The notes under the pieces are model-generated. The model did no database searches and was not told where the DNA came from. It was given only the letters and a program-made list of their open reading frames with translations. Positions 25,031-32,896 of a stretch of DNA of 64,000 nucleotides are shown here, in pieces (position 1 is the first letter of the stretch; the number at the start of each line of letters is the position of its first letter). Location of the stretch: NCBI RefSeq assembly GCF_003315035.1, contig NZ_QNRE01000006.1, positions 186,001 to 250,000 on the forward strand. The letters are read 5' to 3'. The position numbers and the translations under genes were made by a program. This DNA comes from Nocardia puris. Its GTDB lineage: Bacteria; Actinomycetota; Actinomycetes; Mycobacteriales; Mycobacteriaceae.

Positions 25031-26152
25031 GTGACCTCAGTCGACACCCCGACATCGCACACCACGCCCGCCGCGGGATCCGCGCCGGCACAACCGGAAT
25101 CCGCCGTCGCGCTGCCGGTTCCCACGGTCCCGCCGAAGTCCGGCGACCGCGCGGCGAACGGGCGCAAGCTCCTGCGCATCGAGGCGCGCAACGCGCAGAC
25201 CCCGATCGAGCGCAAACCCAAGTGGATCCGCACCCGTGCCACCATGGGCCCCGAGTACACCGAGCTCAAGGGTTTGGTGAAGCGCGAGGGCCTGCACACG
25301 GTGTGCGAGGAGGCGGGCTGCCCCAACATCTTCGAGTGCTGGGAAGACCGCGAGGCCACCTTCCTCATCGGCGGCGAGCAGTGCACCCGCCGCTGCGATT
25401 TCTGCCAGATCGACACCGGCAAGCCCGCCGCCCTGGACCGCGACGAGCCCCGCCGCGTGGCCGAGAGCGTCCAGGCCATGGGCCTGCGCTACTCCACCAT
25501 CACCGGCGTCGCCCGCGACGACCTGGACGACGGCGGCGCCTGGCTCTACGCCGAGACCGTACGCGCCATCAAGCGCCTCAACCCCGGCACCGGCGTCGAG
25601 CTGCTCATCCCCGACTTCAACGCCGACCCTGATCAGCTCGCCGAGGTCTTCTCCTCGCGCCCCGAGGTGCTGGCGCACAATCTGGAGACGGTGCCGCGCA
25701 TCTTCAAGCGCATCCGTCCCGCGTTCCGCTACGAGCGCTCCCTCGCCGTCCTCACCGCCGCCCGCGAAGCCGGCCTGGTCACCAAGTCCAACCTCATCCT
25801 CGGCATGGGCGAGACCCCCGAGGAAGTCACCCAGGCCATGCGCGACCTGCACGAGGCCGGCTGCGACATCCTCACCATCACCCAGTACCTGCGCCCCTCC
25901 CCCCGCCACCACCCCGTCGACCGCTGGGTGAAGCCGGAGGAGTTCGTCGCCCACTCCAAGACCGCCGAGGAGATCGGCTTCGCCGGCGTCATGGCGGGTC
26001 CCCTGGTCCGCTCCTCCTACCGCGCGGGCCGCCTCTACGCGCAGGCGATGGCCCACCACGGCCGGGAGATCGCCCCCGCCATGACCCATCTCGCCGAGGA
26101 AGGCACCGCGTCGCAGGAGGCCTCGTCGGTGCTGGCCCGCTTCGGCAGCTGA
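25031..26152 (+). CDS. lipA: Lipoyl synthase (radical SAM)
   Basis: Inserts two sulfur atoms into protein-bound octanoate. Both [4Fe-4S] sites are visible: the auxiliary cluster CEEAGCPNIFEC (Cx4Cx5C) and the radical SAM CTRRCDFCQ (Cx3Cx2C), plus the conserved C-terminal RSSYRAG. The protein has 373 residues, about 45 more than many LipA proteins because of an N-terminal Thr/Pro/Ala-rich extension (residues 1-35). The start rests on a -10 box. Its Fe-S clusters may be supplied by the HesB-type carrier in this window. A strong terminator follows, and beyond it the expected DUF4191 gene is missing. Confidence 0.95.
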   Translation: MTSVDTPTSHTTPAAGSAPAQPESAVALPVPTVPPKSGDRAANGRKLLRIEARNAQTPIERKPKWIRTRATMGPEYTELKGLVKREGLHTVCEEAGCPNIFECWEDREATFLIGGEQCTRRCDFCQIDTGKPAALDRDEPRRVAESVQAMGLRYSTITGVARDDLDDGGAWLYAETVRAIKRLNPGTGVELLIPDFNADPDQLAEVFSSRPEVLAHNLETVPRIFKRIRPAFRYERSLAVLTAAREAGLVTKSNLILGMGETPEEVTQAMRDLHEAGCDILTITQYLRPSPRHHPVDRWVKPEEFVAHSKTAEEIGFAGVMAGPLVRSSYRAGRLYAQAMAHHGREIAPAMTHLAEEGTASQEASSVLARFGS

Positions 26153-26169
26153 CGCGGTTCATCGCTGAC

Positions 26170-26196
26170 CCCCTCCGGGCCCGGCGCCCGGAGGGG
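26170..26196 (+). terminator. Terminator after lipA
   Basis: Perfect 11-bp stem CCCCTCCGGGC / GCCCGGAGGGG with loop CCGGC, 17 bases past the stop, followed by TGTT. Confidence 0.85.
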
Positions 26197-26239
26197 TGTT
26201 CCCAGCGCTGGAGCGCGACCACAGGAGCGCCGTGAGGAT

Positions 26240-26565
26240 CGTTCCGCCGGTCGCACCGGGGCCGAACGCCGGTCGCGGTCCCGCGTCAGCACCATCCTGC
26301 GGTCCGACAAGAAGCCGGGCGCGGGGACGAAACGCCCACGATCCAGCGTCTCGGCGGTGATCCGGTGGGCGCGGTTGATGGCGGGGCGCTGGGTGCACTC
26401 CAGGACGTTGGTCTTCATCCCGCTGATGACGGCCACGTCGACGCTGGCCAGCGAGTGCTTCTCCGTGCGCAATCTCCGCACGCCGGAAAGGAATTCACGC
26501 GCCTCGGCCCCCATCGCGCGGGCCGCCCGCACGGTGGAGTCGAAGCGGCGGAGGTCGGCGTACAC
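26240..26565 (-). pseudogene. Possible degraded coding sequence
   Basis: On the minus strand from a GTG at 26565 the frame has G/C-rich third positions and protein-like content (YADLRRFDSTVRAARAMG, VDVAVISGMKTNVLECT, RAHRITAETLDRGRFV). After about 100 codons, near 26260, it turns into low-complexity Arg/Ser text and runs on into lipA antisense. I see no start signal or domain that I can name. It may be the remnant of a gene damaged when the accessory region was inserted, or chance. The rest of 26197-26716 holds nothing I can recognise. Confidence 0.3.
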
Positions 26566-26716
26566 GTCCGCGGGCTGACGGCGGCCGATGCGCGCGATCA
26601 GCTTCGAGATCCGCCGGGTCCGCTCACCTGCCGACCCGTTCCGCGACGGCGACCGTCACCCCGCGCGACCTATCGGACGCCGATCGACGCCCCGGGGCGG
26701 CAAACCACCCGCCCAC

Positions 26717-27067
26717 TCAGGCGTCGGCGTGAATCCTCCCGATCAGATCGTTCAGCTCCGCGCGCCGATGCCGCAGATCGTCGAGTTGCCCATCCAGTGC
26801 GGACAATTCGGCCCGCAGCGTCGGTTCCATGCACGGCTCCACATCGTCGTCCCCGCCGCACACGCAGGCGAGCACGTCGTTGATCACCCGCACGGGCAGT
26901 CCGGCCGCGAGCAGCCGGCGGATCCGCGCCACGTCGCGCACCGCGGACTCCGGGTAGTCGCGGTAGCCGTTGGCGGAGCGGTCCGGGGTGATCAGCCCGC
27001 GTTCCTCGTAGTAGCGCAGCAGCCGCTGACTGGTTCCCGTCGCCGCCGCGAGCTCACCGATCCGCAC
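26717..27067 (-). CDS. MerR-family transcriptional regulator
   Basis: A 116-residue regulator: VRIGELAAATGTSQRLLRYY is the MerR winged helix, followed by EERGLITPDRSANGYRDYP and a C-terminal coiled coil. Cys68, Cys70 and Cys79 (CVCGGDDDVEPC) lie before the coiled coil and could bind metal or sense oxidation. The GTG at 27067 has AAGGAGG 5 bases upstream, so I prefer it to the frame opening at 27100. It is divergent from the aldo-keto reductase gene, and a MerR-like operator lies between them. Confidence 0.9.
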   Translation of the reverse strand: MRIGELAAATGTSQRLLRYYEERGLITPDRSANGYRDYPESAVRDVARIRRLLAAGLPVRVINDVLACVCGGDDDVEPCMEPTLRAELSALDGQLDDLRHRRAELNDLIGRIHADA

Positions 27068-27123
27068 AAGGTCCTCCTTCGTCCGTCCGGTCACAACCAC
27101 CGAACCGCGCCCACCATTCCGCC

Positions 27124-27144
27124 TTGACCTTCACACCGTGTGAA
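27124..27144 (+). promoter_or_regulatory. MerR-type promoter and operator for the aldo-keto reductase gene
   Basis: A -35 box TTGACC (27124-27129) is followed directly by the perfect palindrome TTCACAC-C-GTGTGAA (27130-27144). Placement of the dyad between the -35 and -10 positions is the hallmark of MerR activators. The GTG at 27140 lies inside the operator and is not used as a start. Confidence 0.7.
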
Positions 27145-27160
27145 CGTGGACGGTGGTCCC

Positions 27161-28027
27161 ATGCGAACCGATTACGCCTTCGACACCGACTTCCACGTCC
27201 ACCGCATCGGCCTCGGCACCATGCGCATGGCCGACCGCCCCGACCAGCGCCACGGCATGACTGCCCCGATCTGGCACCCGCCCACCGACCGCGCCGACCT
27301 GATCGACTTCCTGCGCGCCGCCGCCGACGCCGGCGTGAACCACTTCGACACCGCCGACGCCTACGCCCTGGGTGCGGGCGAAGAACTCCTCGCCGAAGCC
27401 CTCGCACCGTTCCGTACCGAGGTCACCATCGCCACGAAGATCGGCAATACCCGCCCCTCCCCCGCCGAGTGGGTGCCGCTGGGCCGTCCCGAATTCCTGC
27501 GCCAGCAACTGGAATCGAGCCTGCGCCGCCTCCGCACCGACCGCCTCGACCTGCTCTACCTGCACCGCGTCGACCCCACGGTCCCCCTCGCCGATCAACT
27601 CGGCGTCCTCGAAAACGCCCGGCGCGAAGGCAAAGTCCGCGCGATCGGCATCTCCGGCGTCGACGCCGCCCAACTCGCCGAGGCCCGAAACATCGCCCCC
27701 ATCACCGCCGTCCAGAACAACTACTCCCTCGGCGACCGCACCCACGACGACATCGTCGCCCTCACCCGCGCCGCGGGCATCGCCTTCGTCGCCTTCTTCC
27801 CCCTCACCCTCGGCCTCGCCGCCACCGACCCCCGCGCCACGAAAATCGCCGCCGCCCACAGCATTTCCCCCACCCGCCTCGCCCTCGCCTGGCTCCTGCA
27901 CAAGGGCGACCACCTCCTCCCCATCCCCGGCACCACCAACCTCACCCACCTGAAGGACAACCTCGCCGCACTCGACGTGCACCTTTCGGAGGACGAACTC
28001 GCCACCCTCGACAGCATTTCGGGGTAG
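27161..28027 (+). CDS. Aldo/keto reductase
   Basis: A 288-residue NADPH-dependent oxidoreductase with a TIM barrel. The catalytic tetrad is visible: Asp and Tyr in NHFDTADAYALG, Lys in VTIATKIGN and His in DLLYLHRVD. The family C-terminal cofactor part is PIPGTTNLTHLKDNLAAL. The ATG at 27161 is just downstream of a MerR-type promoter. The MerR partner suggests induction by a carbonyl or redox-active compound. The substrate is unknown. Confidence 0.92.
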   Translation: MRTDYAFDTDFHVHRIGLGTMRMADRPDQRHGMTAPIWHPPTDRADLIDFLRAAADAGVNHFDTADAYALGAGEELLAEALAPFRTEVTIATKIGNTRPSPAEWVPLGRPEFLRQQLESSLRRLRTDRLDLLYLHRVDPTVPLADQLGVLENARREGKVRAIGISGVDAAQLAEARNIAPITAVQNNYSLGDRTHDDIVALTRAAGIAFVAFFPLTLGLAATDPRATKIAAAHSISPTRLALAWLLHKGDHLLPIPGTTNLTHLKDNLAALDVHLSEDELATLDSISG

Positions 28028-28039
28028 TGCGCCGTTTCG

Positions 28040-28070
28040 TCGTGGGTGCCGTGCGCGACGGCACCCACGA
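28040..28070 (+). terminator. Terminator after the aldo-keto reductase gene
   Basis: Perfect 13-bp stem TCGTGGGTGCCGT / ACGGCACCCACGA with loop GCGCG, 13 bases past the stop. The rest of 28071-28408 shows no gene; a near copy of the stem sequence (GTCCCACGACGGG) follows it. Confidence 0.85.
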
Positions 28071-28408
28071 CTCGTCCCACGACGGGTAGCTACCAACCAT
28101 CGATCGCTCGAGCAGCTCCACCTGGGCACGCGATGGAACTCTTGGTCGGCACCTCCCGAGCTTTTCGCCGTCCAGAAACCGGCCGGCAGAAGCCGCTGGG
28201 CGAGATGAGCACGCCAGCACAAGCCTCACTCCGCCGACCACCGACGACACACCGTCCGACCTGATTCCCTGGCGAACGTGTGCCCGACTGCTGGCGGAAC
28301 CCAGCTCCACTCACCCCACCCCCGGAATCTTCCGAACCCACGTACGGTTGAAACCAGGCAGACGACCGGTGGCGCACCACCGCGCGGGTCCGAGACGAAG
28401 GAGGCGGC

Positions 28409-28924
28409 GTGACCGACACGAAGAAGGCGATCCTGGCCGGGGGCTGCTTCTGGGGCATGCAGGACCTGATCCGCAAACAGCCCGGCGTCCTCGCCACCCG
28501 CGTCGGCTACACGGGCGGCGTCAACGACCACCCCACCTACCGCAACCACCCCGGTCACGCGGAGGCCGTCGAGATCATCTACGACCCCGCGCAGACCGAC
28601 TACCGCGCCCTGCTGGAGTTCTTCTTCCAGATCCACGATCCCACCACCAAGGACCGCCAGGGCAACGACATCGGCACCAGCTACCGCTCGGAGATCTTCT
28701 ACCTCGACGACGACCAGAAGCGCGTCGCCCTCGACACCATCGCCGACGTCGACGCCTCCGGCCTCTGGCCCGGCAAGGTCGTCACCGAAGTGAGCCCGGC
28801 CCCGGAATTCTGGGAAGCCGAACCGGAGCACCAGGACTACCTCCTCCGCTACCCCGACGGCTACACCTGCCACTTCCCCCGCCCGGGCTGGAAGCTCCCC
28901 ACCAGGCAGACCTCGGGGCAGTAG
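28409..28924 (+). CDS. msrA: Peptide methionine (S)-S-oxide reductase
   Basis: Repairs oxidised methionine in proteins. The 171-residue protein has the catalytic GGCFWG near the N terminus, TRVGYTGG, YRNHPGHAEAVEIIYDP and FFFQIHDPTTKDRQGNDIGT followed by YRSEIFY, all diagnostic of MsrA. The GTG has AAGGAGG 4 bases upstream. It has no msrB next to it. It stands alone after the MerR/aldo-keto reductase pair, and all three fit an oxidative or carbonyl stress theme. Confidence 0.95.
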   Translation: MTDTKKAILAGGCFWGMQDLIRKQPGVLATRVGYTGGVNDHPTYRNHPGHAEAVEIIYDPAQTDYRALLEFFFQIHDPTTKDRQGNDIGTSYRSEIFYLDDDQKRVALDTIADVDASGLWPGKVVTEVSPAPEFWEAEPEHQDYLLRYPDGYTCHFPRPGWKLPTRQTSGQ

Positions 28925-29277
28925 TCCATTCGACGGCGGGACGCGCCATCGACTCCCCGCCACGTTCGCCGATCGGCCCGCCCTCACGTCCAACCGCAGA
29001 CGTAGCGGCTCGGCCGGGGTCCGTCGGGCGCCCGACGATCGCGGTCGGCGTACTGCCTCACGCCACAGCTCATCGGAGCGCCCGTTCGCGCGGTCGGCCC
29101 CCATCGTCGCCACACGCGCAGCGTCGCGGCGCCCTCCGCGGTGTACCGACGGTGCACCCATGGCAAACTACCTGCGATCTCGAATCCGAGGGAACCGACC
29201 GGACCGCCCGTGCGTCTGAACCTGATGAGAGCGGGTTCGAACGACACGGGGCCCGGTAGCGCAAGCGAGGTGGGCAC
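28925..29277. other. Intergenic region before the type VII substrate operon
   Basis: About 350 bases without a recognisable gene. The end should hold the promoter and the GAGGTGGG ribosome-binding site of the EspC-like gene. Confidence 0.45.
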
Positions 29278-29598
29278 GTGGCAGAGGAACTGAAGGTCGA
29301 ACCGGACCGGTTGGATACGTTCGCGACCAAACTGAAGGAGCTGGCGAGCGACCACACCCAGGCGACCCCCTACGCCCAGAAGTGGCTGAACGTGGACGAT
29401 GCGGGCGGCGTGTTCCTCACCGGCGTCGCCGACACGCTGCGTGACATCCTGAGCGACCTGGAGTCCAACTTCAAGACTCTCGCGTCGGTCACCGAGAGCT
29501 CGGCCGCGGAACTCGTCAAGGCCGCACAGATGTATCGCACCACCGACGCCGCGCGGGCGGCCGCACTCGACAAGACCTACGTCGAGGAGGGCGAATGA
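29278..29598 (+). CDS. EspC-like type VII secretion substrate
   Basis: A 106-residue, almost all-helical protein. LKVEPDRLDTFATKLKELAS at the start and TLRDILSDLESNFKTLASV in the second helix follow the EspC/DUF2580 pattern of ESX secretion-associated proteins, and YRTTD near residue 90 is a YxxxD/E secretion signal. It overlaps the next gene by an ATGA, so the two are translationally coupled and are probably exported as a pair. No ESX core component is in the window, so it would use a system encoded elsewhere. Confidence 0.75.
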   Translation: MAEELKVEPDRLDTFATKLKELASDHTQATPYAQKWLNVDDAGGVFLTGVADTLRDILSDLESNFKTLASVTESSAAELVKAAQMYRTTDAARAAALDKTYVEEGE

Positions 29599-30326
29599 CC
29601 GTCAACCCGCCGATCTCCGCCCTGACCGAGCCCCAGCCGAGCGATCCGATCCCGGATCTGGTCGAGCTGGTCATCAACGGCAATATCGTCTCGCCCAGCT
29701 ACTGGATCAACTACGTCCTGGTCAACACGATCGGCGTCGACCCGCTGAGCTACACGACCAACAAGATCGCCGGCGACTGGCAGGCCCTCCAGAAGGCAGG
29801 GACAGCGCTGGACAACATGGCCGAATACCTGCGCGACTACGCCCGCACGATCTCGACCGAGAACACCACGGTGCACAACACGTGGAAAGGCAACGCCGCC
29901 GACGCCGCCGACGACTATTTCGATGAGCTGACCAAGGCGCTGAACACCCAGGCGGGCGCTCTGCGCGATATCAGCATGACGGTCGAGGAGTATTCCCTCG
30001 CGTCCTACTACATGGCGCAATACATCTGCGGTAAGACCCAAGACATCTACGACCTCGCGATCATTCTCGCGATCAAACAGGCGGCGGCCTGGGCGATGGC
30101 GAGCACGGGTGTCGGTGCCGTCGGTTCGGTGTTCACCACCGCCTCGGCGGTCTACGAGGTCGCGCAGATCATCAAGACGTGGGGCGAAGTGCTCGGCCAG
30201 TTCACCACGTGGGTGTTCCGGGCGGAGGCGGCCATCGGCGTGATCCTCGGCGCCGTGGCGACCGTCAGTTCCACCGACATCCCCTCCCTCGGTGGGGAAA
30301 CCTATGACCACCAGGGGGTTTCGTGA
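29595..30326 (+). CDS. WXG-containing type VII secretion protein with hydrophobic C-terminal half
   Basis: A 243-residue protein. Residues about 65-135 form a WXG100-like helical hairpin with the turn NTWKGNAADAADDYF, and MAQYICGKTQD follows. The C-terminal half has Ala/Val/Ile-rich segments (AAAWAMASTGVGAVGSVFT and AAIGVILGAVATV) that could insert into membranes or pack as a helical core. It is coupled to the EspC-like gene before and, by a GTGA overlap, to the next gene. This layout resembles substrate pairs of ESX systems. No toxin domain is recognised. Confidence 0.7.
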   Translation: MTVNPPISALTEPQPSDPIPDLVELVINGNIVSPSYWINYVLVNTIGVDPLSYTTNKIAGDWQALQKAGTALDNMAEYLRDYARTISTENTTVHNTWKGNAADAADDYFDELTKALNTQAGALRDISMTVEEYSLASYYMAQYICGKTQDIYDLAIILAIKQAAAWAMASTGVGAVGSVFTTASAVYEVAQIIKTWGEVLGQFTTWVFRAEAAIGVILGAVATVSSTDIPSLGGETYDHQGVS

Positions 30327-30796
30327 ACGATCCCGAACCGATGCTGGACGTCGCCCGCGGTGACGCCGCCGTGTCCAGACAGGTCGGCGAGGCACTGCGG
30401 ATCATCGCCCACCACTCGCGGGACGAGGACTTGAAGCGGCAGATCCGGGAGATCCTGGCGGGCAACGGAAGCGTCCGCGACCTGGCGCGCACCGACCCGT
30501 TCAACCGCATCCTCGACGGCGTCCTACCCACCGCGATGCAAGAACTCGCCGAACTGTCGGAGGACGAGCGCGAACGGCTGGCCGAAGAGGGTCGCGCCGA
30601 ACTCGAGCGATACCGGGACACCACCGCACCACCGCCGGCGCCGGAGGCGGACCAGCCACCCGCCGAGCCCGCACCGCAGGATCCGGTGCTGCCCGGGACC
30701 CGCAAGCCGAATCGGGACCAGATCGTCACTCCCGACGTCCCCGACTCCGACGACGACTACTTCAGCGAGCGCCGGCAGCGTGGCTGGCTCCAGTAG
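30323..30796 (+). CDS. Hypothetical protein, Pro-rich C terminus
   Basis: A 157-residue soluble protein. The first 100 residues are charged and helical (VARGDAAVSRQVGEALRI, DEDLKRQIREILAGNG, AELSEDERERLAEEGR). Then a Pro/Ala linker leads to an acidic tail (PDVPDSDDDYFSERRQRGWLQ in part). It overlaps the WXG gene by 4 bases and should be co-translated with it. A chaperone or immunity role for the preceding substrates is possible but not shown. I do not recognise the family. Confidence 0.65.
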   Translation: MNDPEPMLDVARGDAAVSRQVGEALRIIAHHSRDEDLKRQIREILAGNGSVRDLARTDPFNRILDGVLPTAMQELAELSEDERERLAEEGRAELERYRDTTAPPPAPEADQPPAEPAPQDPVLPGTRKPNRDQIVTPDVPDSDDDYFSERRQRGWLQ

Positions 30797-31445
30797 GCGT
30801 GCCGCCGGCCGGCCCCGTGGCGGATCGAGGGCGGCGTTCCGGCGCAAAACCGAAGTGCGCCTGCGACTCACGCACGCCCCGGACCGCAATAACCCGCTCG
30901 ACCAGCGCGGTATACCGCACTACACGCTGGTGGGATCGTTACCGCCGATCTGCCTTCCTCACGGCCGCCCCGCGATCGACCATTACGAAGCGACCATCCA
31001 ATTCGAAGGCATCAGCCGGATCACGACGCAGACCCGTATCGAGGACTACCGTTCGCTCGCGCCGAACGGCATGGACTACCTCAGGAAGTCGAGCGAAGCC
31101 GACTCGGTGGTGCACGCGAACTGGGCGATCTGCCGCCGGTGCAAGCTCTGGATCAAGGCTCGCGAATTCGCCTTCCTCTTCTCGGTTTTCGCCGCGATGT
31201 GTCTCGTCATCGGCCTTTTCGCCGCGGCCCAAGCGGGCTTGCGCGACATCACCGTGTTTCTGGCGTTCGTCGTCAGCTTCGGCACACCGGTGATCCTGCT
31301 GGCCATCACCGGATTGTTGACCAGCATCCGTCCGGTCGGCACCGTGACCCGCAGTCCCGACCGCAGGCATCTCGTGGTGCAGGCGCATCCCCGGTTCGCG
31401 GAAAGACTCGCTGCGGCAACAGAATCCGACGGCGATGTGCGCTGA
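30780..31445 (+). CDS. Hypothetical membrane protein of the type VII substrate operon
   Basis: A 221-residue protein. Two membrane helices lie at about 130-150 (FAFLFSVFAAMCLVIGLFAA) and 157-178 (ITVFLAFVVSFGTPVILLAI). The N-terminal half is soluble and includes a CRRC motif just before the first helix. The chosen GTG overlaps the previous gene by 17 bases; an internal start near 30855 would remove a basic N-terminal stretch and is also possible. It ends the operon and is convergent with the beta-propeller gene. Function unknown. Confidence 0.6.
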   Translation: MAGSSRRAAGRPRGGSRAAFRRKTEVRLRLTHAPDRNNPLDQRGIPHYTLVGSLPPICLPHGRPAIDHYEATIQFEGISRITTQTRIEDYRSLAPNGMDYLRKSSEADSVVHANWAICRRCKLWIKAREFAFLFSVFAAMCLVIGLFAAAQAGLRDITVFLAFVVSFGTPVILLAITGLLTSIRPVGTVTRSPDRRHLVVQAHPRFAERLAAATESDGDVR

Positions 31446-31447
31446 GA

Positions 31448-31476
31448 CGAGCCGAGGCCCGATTACCTCGGGCTCG
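31448..31476. terminator. Terminator between the convergent genes
   Basis: CGAGCCGAGG pairs with CCTCGGGCTCG (one bulged base) around CCCGATTA. It lies 3 bases after the stop of the plus-strand operon. Confidence 0.6.
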
Positions 31477-31507
31477 ACGGTCGGCCAGCGCAGATCTGGT
31501 CACGACT

Positions 31508-32896
31508 TCACGGCAACGGCCGCAGCCCGATCATCATCCTCCCCGAAACAAACGCATACCGCCCCTCCCCCAACACCACGAGCTCACCATTGTCGAGTAG
31601 CGCATGCGGCTCGTCGACAATGGCGTCGAACGGTGTGTCCCAAAGACCGTCACCGCTCGACAGGTCGATAGCCCGCAATCCATCGTAGTCGGTGAGCAGC
31701 GCGATGCCGCCCTCCCCGGAACGCACAGCGGCCGGCTGTTCGGAGTCGGTCTGCCACAGACGTTGTCCGGTGCGCAGATCCAGCCCCGACAGGACTCGGT
31801 CGAACGGCTCGAAGACGAGAGCGATATCGCCGAGCACGGCGATCGCGGCTCCGCGCGCGCCGGGATCATCCTGAGCGTGGTAGACCAGGTCCGGACTGGT
31901 CCAGAGCACCGAACCGTCGCTCCGGTCGTACGCGGTGTCCCCGATGAGCACGGGGATCGATGAGTCCGCAGGTTCGTCGCGCAGGAGGCTGTGCGGGCCG
32001 GGCATATCTGCCACGAGGGTGCGCCCGGTGCGGTCGACGACGTCGACACCTGAGATGCCGTTACCCGAGCAGTCGGAGTGCGAGATCAAGACGAGCGCGT
32101 CGAATGTCGCTGCGGAACTGGAGCATCCACTCAGTTCGAGCGTCCAGGTCTCCCGGCCGGTCTCGAGTTCGAAGCCCGCCACGTCCACACCCATAGTGAA
32201 CACACCCTGCCCGTGCTCGACGTCCAGCATGTCGCTCCCGAAGGCGTTCTCCCACGCCGTGCCCATCGCGAACGACCGTGTCCAGCGCGCGTCCGGATCG
32301 GCCAACGTCCCCGAATGCACACGCACATCATCGGATTCGACGTCACCTTCCCCGACGTAGATCCGGTCGCCGACGACCTCGAGCGCGAACACCATCCAGT
32401 CCACCGGGGTGCGGGTCACCGCCCCGCTGTCGACGTCGTAGCCCACCAGCGCGGGCTCCTCTGCCAAAGCCGATGTGTAGCAGACGATGTGATCGTCCAC
32501 GGCGCTCGGCGCGCAGCCACCCAAGTCAGCGGCGGGCGCCTGCCAGCGCACCGCACCCGTCTCGGCGTCGAAGCCGTACATCCTCGGTTCGCGCAGATAC
32601 ATCTGCCCGTCCGGCACCGCGATCACCGACACCAACGTGTCACCCGCGGCGATGAATCCCCCACCGCCGGCATCGTATTCGGTGCCGCCCGCAGGATGGC
32701 GGAACTGCGCGTCGTCCGCGCCGTAGACCTGGGCCGGGTCGACCGACCACGCGAGACCCGGTGCGGCATCGTTGGTTCCGGTGATCTTGCGCGTCGTGTC
32801 CTCCGGCTGCATCAACACCGCGGCCGCACCCGCGGTGGTGAGGGCGGCGACCACGCCCGCGATCACCAGATTCCGCACCTCGGGAGCCCACCCCAT
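31508..32896 (-). CDS. Membrane-anchored beta-propeller (PQQ-like repeat) protein
   Basis: A 462-residue protein. One N-terminal membrane segment (LVIAGVVAALTTAGAAAVLM, about 9-28) anchors a large outside domain. Repeats of the PQQ/quinoprotein kind are visible as MYGFDAETGAVRWQA, AGFELETGRETWTL, SGLDLRTGQRLWQ and RAIDLSSGDGLWDT, so an eight-blade-like propeller is probable. No PQQ-dehydrogenase active-site motif is seen. It begins in a TGATG overlap with the stop of the gene upstream, so the two are coupled. Frames upstream of 32896 overlap that partner and are ignored. Confidence 0.8.
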   Translation of the reverse strand: MGWAPEVRNLVIAGVVAALTTAGAAAVLMQPEDTTRKITGTNDAAPGLAWSVDPAQVYGADDAQFRHPAGGTEYDAGGGGFIAAGDTLVSVIAVPDGQMYLREPRMYGFDAETGAVRWQAPAADLGGCAPSAVDDHIVCYTSALAEEPALVGYDVDSGAVTRTPVDWMVFALEVVGDRIYVGEGDVESDDVRVHSGTLADPDARWTRSFAMGTAWENAFGSDMLDVEHGQGVFTMGVDVAGFELETGRETWTLELSGCSSSAATFDALVLISHSDCSGNGISGVDVVDRTGRTLVADMPGPHSLLRDEPADSSIPVLIGDTAYDRSDGSVLWTSPDLVYHAQDDPGARGAAIAVLGDIALVFEPFDRVLSGLDLRTGQRLWQTDSEQPAAVRSGEGGIALLTDYDGLRAIDLSSGDGLWDTPFDAIVDEPHALLDNGELVVLGEGRYAFVSGRMMIGLRPLP

